A stretch of 64,000 nucleotides of DNA from Dermanyssus gallinae. Its lineage: Eukaryota > Arthropoda > Arachnida > Mesostigmata > Dermanyssidae. Positions 10,316 through 21,200 of this stretch are shown here, in pieces (the stretch's first letter is position 1; each line of letters starts with the position of its first letter). The stretch lies in the NCBI GenBank assembly GCA_003439945.1, contig QVRM01002230.1, positions 62,001 to 126,000 on the forward strand. Reading direction: 5' to 3'. A program made the translations under genes and the position numbers. The notes below the pieces were generated by a model. That model was given only the letters and a program-made list of their open reading frames with translations, did no database searches and had not been told where the DNA came from.

Positions 10316-10328
10316 TTAATACACGAGT
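10316..10328. repeat. Target site duplication, right copy
   Basis: An exact copy of 9621-9633, directly after the ATTGATTG tail of the insertion. Confidence 0.9.
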
Positions 10329-10345
10329 TCTCCGTCTCAGAAAAA

Positions 10346-10348
<3 letters not shown>

Positions 10349-10436
<88 letters not shown>
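10349..10436. repeat. (TA)n microsatellite, 88 bp
   Basis: A pure TA run separates D(+) from the 3' flank of MADF type 1. It occupies the same position as the tracts at 26293, 36018 and 48449, with different lengths in each block. Confidence 0.95.
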
Positions 10437-10438
<2 letters not shown>

Positions 10439-10715
10439 CTAACTACACCTATCGACTTTAAGAAAACCGATGTAAAACATTATATCTGTGACATATCATA
10501 GAAGTTTCAAAAACTATGCCAGGCCCGGGTATTAGCGGCAACGTAGAAGTTACCAGGGATTAATACTGAAGGTAAAACGCTTTGATTAAACAGTGCTGGA
10601 AACGAAGTTATACACGGAATACATCTAAAATGAGTTCAAATATTTTTGTTTTCACTGTGTAGAAAATGTTTATTTTTTATCTCAAAAACGACATGTGCAA
10701 TTCATATGGATTCAG
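10437..10715 (-). other. 3' flank of MADF type 1, conserved between blocks
   Basis: About 280 bp downstream of the MADF type 1 stop are conserved in the copies at 26372, 48471, 30731(+) and 51210(+). On the minus strand an AATAAA lies about 50 bases past the stop (near 10663-10668), a plausible polyadenylation signal. It shares the sequence GCCCGGGTATTAGCGGCAAC. No coding potential is evident. Confidence 0.6.
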
Positions 10716-11540
10716 TTATTTCTGGAAATCAAGAATCACCTTGTCAATTGCGCTAATGAGTCGTAGTTGCGTCGGCCGGTCATGGTTGCGAATGCGGTTG
10801 TTTATTCGCTCCATAAACGCCTTCACGGGATCCTCATTGTTGTTGTTGTTATTAGTGTTGTTGTCGCTGTTGTCAGTGATGTCACCAGTGTCGTTATTGC
10901 AGTCTTCGGTATTGTCGTCACTGGTATAATTTTTGTTGTTGTCGTCGCCGGTATCGTTGTTGTCGTCGTCGTCGTCGCTGAGTCCAACTGACAAATCGGA
11001 GTTCGTTGCGGGCGATAAGGGCTGACCCGTTACCACTGCGCCGTCAGAGCGAGCAAGCCACTGCCTTTCCTCTGATGTTAAGTATATATGACGCAGCATC
11101 TTGTGCAGCAAGTTGAAGAACCGCCACGGCGGCTGGAAGAACTCGCCTTTTGCTCGCCGTTGAAGTACGATGTTTAGAATACGCTTGTATCGATCGCGGA
11201 TGTTGGCCCACTTCTTGAAGACGACGGGACCGGGCATACTAAACTTACGGCCAATCTCCGACCAGCGATCGACGCGCATTCGCTGGTTCGTGTAGAGCGG
11301 GTGGAATTTGTCGTACAAGAATGGCGTTTCTTTTACGAGTTCGACGAGGCTCTCGGCTGAGTATCTCGTTGCTCTTTGATGGTCTTCTTTGGTGTGGCTT
11401 AATTTGGCACCAGCCTTCTCCATCAGTTGGTTATATTGTTCGCCTAGACCAATGAAGATCCGCAACGAGTCTAGTAGATTTTGCGTACCCTGGTCGTTCA
11501 CGGCCACACCGTTCACCAAAACGTTACCGAAGTGATCCAT
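10716..11540 (-). CDS. MADF/BESS-type DNA-binding protein, type 1, copy 1
   Basis: This intact 274-codon frame starts at ATG 11538-11540. Residues 65-152 form a MADF (Myb/SANT-like) domain: LVELVKETPFLYDKFHP, RWSEIGRKF, FKKWANIRDRYKRILN and a PPWRFFNLL helix. Residues 189-236 are an Asp/Asn tract encoded by TTG/GTC repeats. Residues 237-272 (DPVKAFMERIN... QLRLISAIDKVIL) resemble a BESS protein-interaction motif. MADF-BESS proteins are usually nuclear transcription cofactors; MADF-like proteins also serve as partners of Harbinger transposases. No transposase lies nearby. It converges with the dead D reverse transcriptase. Full copies lie at 26640 and 48749. Confidence 0.8.
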   Translation of the reverse strand: MDHFGNVLVNGVAVNDQGTQNLLDSLRIFIGLGEQYNQLMEKAGAKLSHTKEDHQRATRYSAESLVELVKETPFLYDKFHPLYTNQRMRVDRWSEIGRKFSMPGPVVFKKWANIRDRYKRILNIVLQRRAKGEFFQPPWRFFNLLHKMLRHIYLTSEERQWLARSDGAVVTGQPLSPATNSDLSVGLSDDDDDNNDTGDDNNKNYTSDDNTEDCNNDTGDITDNSDNNTNNNNNNEDPVKAFMERINNRIRNHDRPTQLRLISAIDKVILDFQK

Positions 11541-11960
11541 TGACGCGGTTGGAAGACTTGCACCACGTTAAGCTAGCGCCAACGAAGATGCCGGTAGTGA
11601 TCGGATGAACAAGAGAAGAAGAATTTGAACTTGAGCACACGAAATGTACTTCGTCGTACCGCAAGGTCGAGTGATCTCATCGGAAAACGCGCGGTCTTAA
11701 ATTCTGGCTTCTGGCCGGATGCCGGTTGATTCGATGCCCTCGCACTGGTAAATCAACGGCGAGTTAATTTGGCGAGAGCGCAAGAGAGAGGGATGGAAGA
11801 TCTTTGAAGCCGGCTATGCGGTCTCAGTTAGCAGCAGAAGCAGCGCGGGGGAGAGGGGGGGCAATCTCCCGCACCACCGTCTTGACCCCGAATCACATTG
11901 ATAGTCTTATCTTATTCACAGCGGCGGCGGCTTTGGCGGCTAACGCACCGTTCGAAACGG
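11541..11960 (-). promoter_or_regulatory. Putative 5' region of MADF type 1
   Basis: This GC-richer stretch of about 420 bp upstream of the MADF ATG is conserved in the blocks at 27462 and 49556, including TTAAGCTAGCGCCAA and GGCTTCTGGCCGGATGCC. I find no convincing TATA box or reading frame. The call as a promoter rests only on position and conservation along with the gene. Confidence 0.35.
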
Positions 11961-12297
11961 GGCGCTGCCGACATTAATGTGTGATGGAAATGCCAATGCA
12001 TAGTGACGGAAGCAATGCAAGAGGTCACTCATGCAAATGTGCATCTCACCAGGAAACTACCGGACGGCATAGCATCCGCTATTCGTCGTGTGTACACAAA
12101 GTACATTGTGCACGGCTACCACCACCTGGTCTGTTCCGCATGTGGATTTCACCAGGCGGGGGGGGGGGCGAATGTCGCGGCCGGTTGTGCTCATAGAAGC
12201 GCGCAATCACGCAAAGATTTTTCAGGCGCATAAGTGGTCTTTGTGTTTCCTCGGCGAGTGAAACGGACGCTTAGGAGGCTCATGAAAAGAGATCGTT

Positions 12298-12300
<3 letters not shown>
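11961..12300 (+). pseudogene. Element B C-terminal remnant
   Basis: Plus-strand frames contain TKYIVHGYHHLVCSACGFHQ and a degraded Cys finger, matching element B near 19320-19440 (TRYIVHGYHYLVCSN). A run of nine G near 12160 breaks the frame. Copies lie at 27881-28206 and 49961-50205. Confidence 0.65.

Positions 12301-12301
<1 letters not shown>

Positions 12302-12335
<34 letters not shown>
12302..12335. repeat. (TA)n microsatellite, 34 bp
   Basis: A pure TA run joins the element B remnant to repeat T. It is homologous to the tract that received the Tc1-like transposon at 28223. Confidence 0.95.
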
Positions 12336-12336
<1 letters not shown>

Positions 12337-13079
12337 TTTACACGTTACATTTACTTACGAAATACACTAAATAAAAACGAAATCTTGTTATTGTAAATTA
12401 TAATTAAGAGCTTGTTCTAAAGACAAAGTGTTGTAGCTGCGTTGGGGCGAAATCATGAAGTCAACAGCGTCGGGAAAAATGGATCGATTATGTACTCGAC
12501 CACGTACGCGATTTGTTTTATAATAGAACGAATATGCTTAGTGGCACTGTTGAAATGTTCCAAACATTCCCCAATATTGGCGATGATTTCCGTTTGGGTG
12601 GACTACACAAATCGATAGAACTATTTACGTAGATCTTTTTCTATTGAGGCATGTTCATTCGTTTGTATGGAATAATGTTAGCATGTAGTTAGAGGTCAGC
12701 CTTTCGCTTGTGGTTTAACTGGTAATTCCATTGTATATTTTATCTTCTGGAAAATTAGTTCGTAACGTATGGGCTACGGTAGAGTTTGTTAAAAATATAT
12801 TGCAATATTCTATTTTATAAATGTATGAAAAAACATTTTTATTAGAACGTATTAATATGGACTCTAGTAATGCTAAAAACCTAATGCATTGCCGAGCAAT
12901 CACGAAATGAATCGCGCAATTTGAGAGCGCTGAACACTGAGTTGTTCTGAATTGGCCGACTTTTCTACTGAGGTATAAACTCCCCATTGATATTACACCG
13001 TACTTCGCCATGGCAACGCCCGCATACATCTGTGGGTACCTGCCTTAATTTAAAGGAATTTGCGTGGGATGTTTTACCT
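12336..13079. repeat. Repeat T, copy 2
   Basis: Nearly identical to copy 1 and extending further, through CCCGCATACATCTGTGG to TTTTACCTAC at the edge of element B. The minus-strand 104-residue frame is open here as well, but I do not treat it as a gene. Confidence 0.85.
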
Positions 13080-13378
13080 ACATACCTGCAGCTCGGGCTG
13101 CAAGGGTGGCTAGCTGGCAGGGGCATAACTGTGAAAGCGGTGTGGAAGCTACATACGCATGGTAGTGATGCTGTGTTCTATGTGGTGGTGCGTGATGAAG
13201 ATTGCGCAAACTGTTGCAGAAATGAATTCCGAAGGGAAGCCTGTTCCGTCACTGGGTTGGGGACGTCCCCTACGAGAGGATGGTTAAGGAGAGTTTAAGT
13301 GCGCCTGGTGGACCAAGCCCCCGTAAGTGACTGACCAGTTTTAGAACTGCAAGCGTAGTGGCAAACATACCTCTGTGA
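13080..13378 (+). other. Leading part of element B, possible ORF1 end
   Basis: A short frame here reads ITVKAVWKLHTHGSDAVFYV, but it carries no zinc knuckle or other recognisable motif. It may be the end of a gag-like ORF1 or a 5' untranslated part. Function is not determined. Confidence 0.35.
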
Positions 13379-15054
13379 GTGCTTCTGTGGAATTGTGAGG
13401 GACTTAAGGGGGCAATGGATCTTGCACGTGATGACATGTTTAAATTGGTTGACATTGCACTCCTTACGGAGACATTTCAGCGGGACGAACTGCATATCAA
13501 TGATATGCGGGGGTTTCACCAGCTGGCTGTCTTACCTGCAGGAGGTCGGGGAAGACCTGTGAGTGGGTTATCTATCTACCTACATAAACGTTTACCACCG
13601 ATGCAATGCGTCAGGAAAGATGAATACTGCGTAGTGCTCTCCTCTAGGAGGGTAAACGCCGCTGTATTCTATTTCCCACCCACATTCGATTCTGCAGAGG
13701 TTGCTGAGATGGTGAGCTTTGGACTTTCAGAGTTAAATCTGACCATGCCAACTATCGTCGGCGGTGATTTCAATGCCAGAATCGATTGTGGGGCCAACGA
13801 TGATAAAGGCGAAGTGCTGCTTCAGGTGATGGGAAATATTGGTTAGAAATGTGCTAACGCGCGTGAAGACTATACATATTTAAGTCACAATGGAAGCAGC
13901 ACCATCGACCTGTTGTTTCACAACCTTGTCAGCCGTGAAATCGAAAGCTTCGATGTTCTTTATGAAGCGGCTCGAAAGCACCAACCAGTGTTGGCCGTTG
14001 TCGATGTTCCCGGTATTTGGCGAGACCGACATAACCTGCCGCGCTGGTCTGCAATGAGACGGGTTAATCTATGTCTTTTGGACAGAGCGGTGGGCGGTTA
14101 TGGCAAAAGAGATCACGCCCGTGGTACTCTCGAGCCTGCTACCTTGCCCACGGTGAAGTGCTCGGACTCCTGCGCCAAGCAAGAGCCAGAGCACCATCAT
14201 CACTGCAAGCCAGGCGGAACTACTTTGAGCATAGAAAGGCGTATATAAAACTCTGCTATGGTCATAAAAAGGAACACGCAAGGCGGGAGGAACGACGGCT
14301 GCTCGAAAGTGCAGAACGAGAGCCTTCAGCTTACATCGTGCGACCTCGTAGGCCGGTGAACCCGCCTAGCGACGGGCAGGTAAAGAGCCACCTAACTAAT
14401 ATTTTATTCAATTGTGACGTTGCGGCCGTATCTTTAATCGTACAGCATCCGCTTACACTGGAGCAGCACAACATGAATCTGCCTTTCGAGGTGGAGGAGG
14501 TGTGTCAGGTCCTACGGTCACTCCCGAAGAGAAAGAGCTCAGGGCCCGATCAGGTCTGCTATGAGCATTGGATCCAGTCACTTCCTCTCTTGGCAGAAAC
14601 TCTTTATGATTTCTTTAACGAAATTATAAAGAGGGGGCGGATGCCTAAAGTCTGGCATGTCGCCAGGCTTTCTCTTCTGTTCAAGGGTAGGCATGGTGAT
14701 GACAAGCAGGATCCAAATCTCTATCGTGGAGTGGCGTCAGAACGCACATTGAAGAAGATTTTCTGTAAGTTGGTTATTCGACGAATTGAGCGGGTGGCTG
14801 AAGAGGCACTTCCACCGGAGCAATTAGGTTTTAGGAGAGGCCGAGGCACCCGTGACGCAATCCATGCTCTCCAGTCAGAAATCGAGCGAGCTGTGGCACA
14901 ACCCAAAGGTCATCTGTATGCAATCTTTATTGACTGCGTCAAGGCCTTTGACAAAGCCCCTCGCCATCTGCTGGTTGAAGCATTCCAACGAGCACGAACG
15001 GGTGGCTCTCTCCTGAGTGTAATAGCAAGTTTCTTTGAGGAATACATCTTGTTG
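13379..15054 (+). pseudogene. Element B ORF2, endonuclease and first part of RT
   Basis: The endonuclease begins LLWNCEGLKG, with ALLTET and VGGDFNARID; its end (SSTIDLLFHN) follows an in-frame TAG at 13844-13846. A frame change occurs near 14100-14140. The RT then reads PKRKSSGPDQV, YRGVASERTLKKIF, EQLGFRRGRGT and AIFIDCVKAFDKAP (motif A Asp present). The sequence runs into TTGTTG at 15049-15054, where element C is inserted; it resumes at 18475. With one stop, one frameshift and a large insertion it cannot encode a working enzyme. Confidence 0.85.
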
Positions 15055-15584
15055 TGTGTTCGATTCCCATTGCAGTGGGATACGAAGAAGAGTGTAGGTA
15101 TATTAACCAACAATTAAGATGTAAATTTAATATGAGTGCCATTGTTTTTAAAGATCTTAGGTACATTCAGAAAGCAGCCAATAATATGCATATTGATGGA
15201 GTGCATTTTGGAATGCATGGCGCTCGTTTGGTCGCTCAACATATTTCTCGTGAAATAGCTAATCACTTGAACATAGCCGTCCAATTGGATCCTGTACAGC
15301 CATCATATAAAGACGGCCGTAGAATGGCTGAACAAAATTCTTATTTTCGGGGCAATTCAATGGCTCCACAAAAAACGAAAATAAAGTCATTTTCCAATCA
15401 TCCATTAAAAACCATCCAGTCCCCTGCCCCGGAACCTCTGGTCTACAATTGGCACCACTTTCCCCCTCTACCACCACAACTAATCGCCCCATTCAATCCA
15501 GCAATTCCGCCTCCCCTACTCCCCCCTGGCTGCCTGCGCTCTAAAATGTTTATATTTCAATGCACGCTCGATTGGAAAGGATGA
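15055..15584 (+). pseudogene. Element C, region upstream of the endonuclease
   Basis: An open frame of about 175 codons spans the element edge. It ends in a Pro-rich stretch (PPLPPQLIAPFNPAIPPP) before the endonuclease starts in another frame. No zinc knuckle is visible. It may be the end of ORF1 or an N-terminal extension of ORF2. Confidence 0.4.
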
Positions 15585-17988
15585 TCGTGTTCAGTTGCTC
15601 AATTCATATACCGCCTTATATAATACTGATATAATTTTTATAAATGAAACATGGTTAGGTGTAGGCGGAAGACATGTTACAAATAGTGAATTAAGCTGTG
15701 ATAATAGGTATTCAGTACTCCGGTGTGATCGGGGCTCCCGAGGAGGTTGTGTTTGTATTTTAATTAGGAAAACGCTAAAATTTTGTGAGGTCAAGATGGA
15801 TGACAATATTGAAGCATTAGCGCTGGATGTGTTTTCAAAATCATGTTCAGTCAGGATGGCATGTTTTTATGCTACGAATGCTGGATCGCTGGCGGACCGC
15901 AAGAGTCGCATAAAAAGAATATGCGACTCTCTTGAAAATATATGTGATTTTGCTAACCCAATTTTAATTGTTGGGGATTTTAACCTTCCAAGAATTGACT
16001 GGCAAAATGTGTCCCTTTTAGATTCTCAAACCATGGAGGCTACTTTTACAAATGCTTGTATAACAAACGGTTTATATCAGCAAGTGACTGAAATTACGCG
16101 TCCACAAATGGGTACAAGAGACTCGATTGACAAGGAATGGCCAGATTGTAGTATAAACTCAAGTGATTTATCTAGTCATACAAACAGTCTTCTGTCGAAT
16201 GAAACAATTTTAACTTTTACACCAAACGAAGACCCCAGGGGAACATTGATTGATTTAGTTCTTACTACCGATCCAGCTATAATAGAAGATTTATCTGTTT
16301 TTAAATCCCCAATACCCTCAGACCATAACGCTATTTCTTTTAGCCTCTTATTTGATTCCGAATACCCTCCTATTGAGGAGGGGGGATATAATTTTTTAAG
16401 GGTGGTTACGACCAAATTATAAAAAACTAACACTTGTGCCATGGAGATATGTCTTTCTAAACTGTGATACCGTAGATGATATGTATAATCGTTTTGTTGA
16501 TCAGATGCACGCTGTGATTGAGGAACTTATTCCTAAGCGCACTGGCAGGTCTAAAAATAACACTAAGCTTCGTGAGTATATCTCTAGTCTCGAATCACTC
16601 ATTGAAAAAGACGCCAATCCGCGGTATGCGATCAAACTGAGTAAGGCAAGCAGAAGACTTCGGGTATTAGAAGAATCCAATCTCGATTTTAAAGATTCAA
16701 AGTCGTTTTTTAGGTATGTCAATAAGCGCTTAAAGGGAAAAGAAGATATAACGGCACTAAAACAGGTGATGTGGTTATCACAGATGATATCTCCAAAGCC
16801 GATGCCTTCAAAGATTTCTTCGTACGTGGCCGAAGCAGGTCCAATGAGTCCAGCACTTACGTTCCCCCCGCCAACGTCATCAAGGTGTCGGTATTTATTT
16901 GTGTCGGAACATAATATCTTAAAGAAAATAAATAAACTTCCATCTAAATGTAGCCTTACCCCAGATTGTATCCCCCCAATATTTTATAAAAAAGTGGCAC
17001 AGGTTATAACGGAGCCACTCTTATTAATTTATGCTAGGTCCTGACGTTTTTCGACAATCTGTAATAACGCCTGTTCATAAAAAAGGATCCAGGTCAAATA
17101 TTGATAACTATAGACCTGTGGCACAATTATCAATAGCGTGTATAATATTTGAAAAATTACTTGTGGATCATATATTTCACTGCATGCAGTCTGAGGGAGT
17201 GCTTGATGAACAGCAACATGGTTTTACTAAGGGCAAATCTACAGCAACACAACTAGTTGAAATGGTCCAAGATTGGGCCATTTATATTAACAACAAGAAA
17301 ACATTGGATTGTATTTACTTTGATTTTTCTAAAGCATTTGACAGAGTAAATCATTTTACTCGTACATAAACTAATTGACTTAAATATAGACAAGCACACT
17401 GTTTCATGGGTATCAAGTTATCTTACGAATCGGAAGTTTTGTGTGCGGGTAAATAACAGTTTTAGTCGGTATGGGGTGTGTCCCTCCGGCGTGCCTCAGG
17501 GGACATGTCTAGGCCCATTATTATTCTGTATATTTATCTTAGATCTTAAAAACGTTATACCCGGAACACTTAAGTATAAACTTTACGCAGACGATCTTAA
17601 ACTTTATGGGCTTTCTGGCACAGAAGCCGAGAGGGGAATATTACAGAAAACAATTGACTTCATCTCCGATTGGTGTGCCAAAAATGATATGATAATGTCG
17701 GTCCCTAAATGCGCCGTTGTGTGTCTGAAGGAAGACCACGCTTACACACTTGATGGACAAGAGATACCCAGGGTAAACAGCATTCGTGATCTTGGGGTAA
17801 CGGTTACACCGGAGCTTGATTTTAACATTCACATCACGCAGACTATTCAATCTGCTAGTCTTATATGCAATATGATCTTTCGTTGTTTCATTATTAAATG
17901 CCCAATGTTTTATATCCGCCTTTATAATAACCTTGTAGTTCCTAAATTCATCTACAGCTGTGAAGTCTGGCGCCCGTATTTAAAATAA
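15551..17988 (+). pseudogene. Element C ORF2: endonuclease and reverse transcriptase, frameshifted
   Basis: The APE endonuclease starts LKCLYFNARSIGKDD and carries FINETW, ILIVGDFNLPRIDW and PSDHNAI, the metal- and phosphate-binding motifs. The RT carries ITPVHKKGSRSNIDNYRPV, EQQHGFTKGKST, YFDFSKAFDRV, SGVPQGTCLGPLLF and the catalytic YADD at 17584-17595, then SIRDLGVTV, a CR1-group signature. Frame changes near 16425, 17035 and 17360 break it into four open pieces. All motifs are present, so decay is moderate. Confidence 0.85.
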
Positions 17989-18474
17989 ACATATTGATGC
18001 AATTGAAAAAATGCAGTCCAAATTCCTTCGACGTGTTGCAATGAGATGTAAGGTTGAGCGTAGCAGTCTCTACTTACCACCTATATCAAAACGACACTCG
18101 AGAGCAGATTTTAAAATGTACGCACCAATTTCTCAGTTGAATAGGCTTTCCATCTTTTTTAATATTCGCAAAAACAATCTGCGCAGCACCCAAACCATAT
18201 CGTCGAAAGTAGTTGCACGTTCTGACCGAATTAATAATATGTTTTCGTGGCGTTTGGCGAGAATGTTGAGAACCATGAACTAGTCATATATTCTTATTCT
18301 GCACTACCGCATATGTTACGCAATGGTACTATTTCATCCTATTATCTAGTAAATTGTTCTCTATACTTCTATTATTGCACAATGTATATATTGAATACAG
18401 GATTTTTGTGAATAACTATGTACATAATTGTCAACCCTTTGAGTATAATAAAGGAGCACTTGAATTGAATTGAA
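17989..18474 (+). pseudogene. Element C C-terminal end and 3' untranslated region
   Basis: 18011-18283 encodes the protein end (RINNMFSWRLARMLRTMN) after a stop at 17986-17988. The rest is a 3' untranslated region of about 190 bp, ending in AATAAAGGAGCACTTG and ATTGA units. The last 160 coding bases are what recur at 5930, 21230 and 37800. Confidence 0.75.
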
Positions 18475-19521
18475 TTGTTGGTAGACGGTGAGCAGGGTAT
18501 ATTAGAGATTAAGCAAAATGTGGGAACTCCGCAAGGAAACCCGCTAAGCTGCGTCTCGTTTACACTTCTTCTTGCTGACCTCGTCGGTTACGTCCGACAG
18601 GAGTACTAAGAAGCCGTAGTGGTGATGTATGCAGATGATATCGTGGTCGCTCATCGCGATTTAGGTGCCATCAAGCGCATTACCTCTATGATAGAAGCGT
18701 TCCTTGTCTCGAAGGGACTTGAGATAAACACTAGGAAGACCAAAGCCATGAAATTCAGGCGTGGAGGTCGATTGGCTGCCGGAGACGTTATACGTTGCTG
18801 CGGCCAACCATTGGAGTTTGTTAACTCTTTCCAGTATCTTGGCCTTCGGGTTCATTATACGGGAACGACGTTCACAGCGCATGTAAACGAAAGAGTGCGG
18901 AAGGCACTTGTCTCTCTTTACGGGGAAGGCGTATGCAATGTCCGAAGACTGTCCGTTCTCTCAGCAGTTAGGCTCTTCATGCTTAAGATTGTTCCGGGGC
19001 TGATGTACAGTCTTGACAGGGTGTGGAACCACCTCACGCTGGCGAATTTTAACCAGCTTGAAAGGTGTTTTTCATTATCTATGAAGCGAGTGCTCTGCTT
19101 GCCTATCCGAGCGAGGAGCCGCTTTGTGTATCTCATATCAGGCTGCCCACCGGCTGCTGAAACAATCCGACTAAGGCTGAAGATGCCGCGTACAGTACCT
19201 TACGAATGTTTTATTTCGGAGTGGGAAGCTAAAGTCGAACAGGCTAGACGGGAGGTCGGTGCTTTGGACGTTTTCAATGCCTTGCACCTTTGGTCTGGTC
19301 CTGCATGTGACAATCGCCACGCATACACTAGGTACATAGTGCATGGTTATCACTACCTGGTATGTTCAAACGCAACCTTTCACGAGCAGTACGAGTTGTG
19401 CACCTGCCGGTTCTGCCTGCAGAGGTGTGCCAAGTACCATGCAGTGGAATGCACAGCGCTGGACCGAAAATCGTTGCACTACTTCTTTCGTCAGAAGCGT
19501 GAAGAAGATAGAGCTTCATAA
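18475..19521 (+). pseudogene. Element B ORF2, remainder of RT and C-terminal finger
   Basis: After the element C insertion the frame resumes LLVDGEQGILEIKQNVGTPQ, with one in-frame TAA at 18607-18609. From 18619 an open frame of 300 codons includes the catalytic YADD at 18628-18639, KFRRGG, FQYLGLRV and a C-terminal finger (CTCRFCLQRCAKYHAVEC). It closely parallels element A around KFRRGG, so the two belong to one clade. Confidence 0.85.
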
Positions 19522-19583
19522 AGAAACATTTTTGAAATGTATATTATACTCAATTTGAGTGAAATAAACATAATTGTAAATGT

Positions 19584-19740
19584 AATAAAGGAAACGCCAA
19601 TCTTGTACGACAAATTCCTCCCGCTCTACACGAACCAGCGAATGCGCATTGATCGCTGGTCGGAGATTGGCCTTAAGTTGAATATGCCCGGTCCCGTCGT
19701 CTTCAAGAAGTGGGCCAACATCCGCGATTGATACAAGCGT
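19584..19740 (+). pseudogene. MADF type 1 fragment, inverted
   Basis: Plus-strand translation gives KETPILYDKFLPLYTNQRMRIDRWSEIG through FKKWANIRD, then a TGA where the intact copies have CGA/Arg. It starts at the 3' edge of element B and stops before the basic NIVLQRRAK segment. It is the right-hand, inverted counterpart of the MADF copy at 10716. Confidence 0.8.
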
Positions 19741-20546
19741 ATAATGTAATCCGTATATGATAATTGGTCGCACCAGCCCGTAGTATAGCTTCAGCTAAAG
19801 CCGCAATTTTGATAGTGCAAAAGACTGAAAGATCCAGTTTGTCAGCTTGGGCGACATCTTGAGAATCTCAGTTACATGGACTCTAAAATAAAGGATTCCG
19901 AAATGTACACTCCGAGATCCGTTATTGTGGTCTTCGCAGCAAGTTTCACTTCTTTGATGTGTGAGAGAAAAATTGGGGTTCTTTTGTTCTAGATGGAGAA
20001 CGCAACATTTGTAAAGGGATATGGTAAGCCTCATTTTTGTCTCCACCCAATAAAGTCTGTAGCGGCGTCTTGAAAAATCTTGTATTCTTTTGCGGTCCTC
20101 ACAGGTGTGTTTGGCTTTGAGTCGTCAGCATAGATCTTAAAGCGTGCTTTCGTCGTGAAAATACGCTTTACTGAGTCAATATAGCATGAACATTAGACTG
20201 CTCAGGACAGTGCCTTGTGGACACCCTGAAAGCACTTGCACCTAAGACGACAGGCGGTTGCCTACTTTCATCCTAAAAGTGCGCGATTTGAGGATGTCGG
20301 ATACTCAGAGTTAGATGCAAGGTCCAACTCCCATTGACGACAGGAATGCGATAAGCGTGTTGTGATCAGCGTTTTCGAAAGCATTATTTATATCGAACAA
20401 AAGTGTCGGTCAATATGTCTTGGTCAACGTGCAGTGCAATGTCGTTCCGGTACTCCATCACGCAGCAACATTTGTCGAGCGTCTCGCCTTGCAGGCAAAC
20501 TACTGGTCGGTGATAAGTCACTGCGAATGAGCGGTGTTGTAGATGT
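19741..20546 (-). mobile_element. Repeat D, minus arm, copy 1
   Basis: The minus-strand sequence corresponds to the RT C-terminal half of D (LTNWIFQSFALSKLRL, ISLYKCCVLHL, AKEYKIFQDAATDFIGW). It is inverted relative to 8284-9633. It ends at about 20546, where a plus-strand D 5' piece begins. Multiple stops are present. Confidence 0.8.
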
Positions 20547-21200
20547 TTGACGCACTATATCTAGCAGACTGGGAGACGGCAAAAGGAGTTTTCATTGTGA
20601 TGGCAGGCATTTGATAGAAATTAGGGAAGATAGGGGGTACTTCGCTCGAGGGCTGATCCTCCAAACCGGGCTAACCGGAACGGCATATGTCCTGTGTATA
20701 GTGCAAAATACTGAAGGGATTCCTGCGCCTTTCTTTAAAAATGCGTATATTGAGCTGGCAGAGCCGCTCAATCCGATATTTCAATGATACCTCAATGACG
20801 AAAGACGGTTGCCTACCTTTACCCTACGTGCGTGATCTGAGGAAGTCGAATACTCAGAGTCGCAGGCGAGGGCAAACTCCCATTGGCGGAAGGGTTGCGA
20901 TAAGCGTGTTGTGATTAACGTTTTTTTAAAGCATCCTTCAGATCGAGGAAAATTGTGTCGGTCGGTATGTCTCGGTCAACGTGCAGGGTGGTGTCGTTCA
21001 GATACCCCATCACGCAGCAACAGTTGTCGAACGCTCGAGCTTGTAGGCAAACTCCTAGTCGCCGATAAGGGTTTGCAAATGATCGTTGATGTAAATGTTA
21101 TCCGCGATTGTGTGCTCCAGTACTTTGCTCGATACCGCAGTTAGCAAAACTGGGCGCTTGTTTGCGGGATCTGCCTTGTCTCCAAATTTGTGACTCTCAG
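20547..21200. repeat. Inverted pair of repeat D fragments, second copy
   Basis: The same head-to-head junction as 5228-5894: plus-strand D 5' part to about 20790, then minus-strand D core. The two copies differ at few positions by eye, which marks the start of the second large block about 15.3 kb after the first. Confidence 0.8.

Larger units (their letters stand above)
15055..18474 (+). mobile_element. Element C: CR1-like retrotransposon nested in element B
   Basis: This 3420 bp element is flanked by TTGTTG on both sides (15049-15054 and 18475-18480). Removing it restores the element B frame (I-L-L-V-D-G). The 3' end consists of AATAAAGGAGCACTTGAATTG with a few ATTGA units, the short tandem tail typical of CR1-group elements rather than poly(A). 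A 283 bp copy of the same 3' end lies reversed at 35465-35747. The 5' part is probably truncated. Confidence 0.85.
13080..19583 (+). mobile_element. Element B: non-LTR retrotransposon, itself interrupted
   Basis: Endonuclease, RT palm and C-terminal finger regions lie in the proper order on the plus strand, but a 3.4 kb CR1-like element (15055-18474) splits the RT. Without it element B is about 3.1 kb, so its 5' end is probably truncated. The left edge falls in the ACCTACC tract that ends repeat T. The right edge abuts a MADF fragment; the comparable interval at 50.8 kb carries about 200 bp of S sequence that is missing here. The 3' end has AATAAA near 19563. Remnants of this family occur at 11961, 27881, 32400, 41567, 49961, 51766 and 53340. 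Confidence 0.8.

Noticed and set aside
10349..10436. CRISPR or satellite array
   Set aside because: The regular repeats are simple dinucleotide and trinucleotide tracts without spacers, and the window is eukaryotic.
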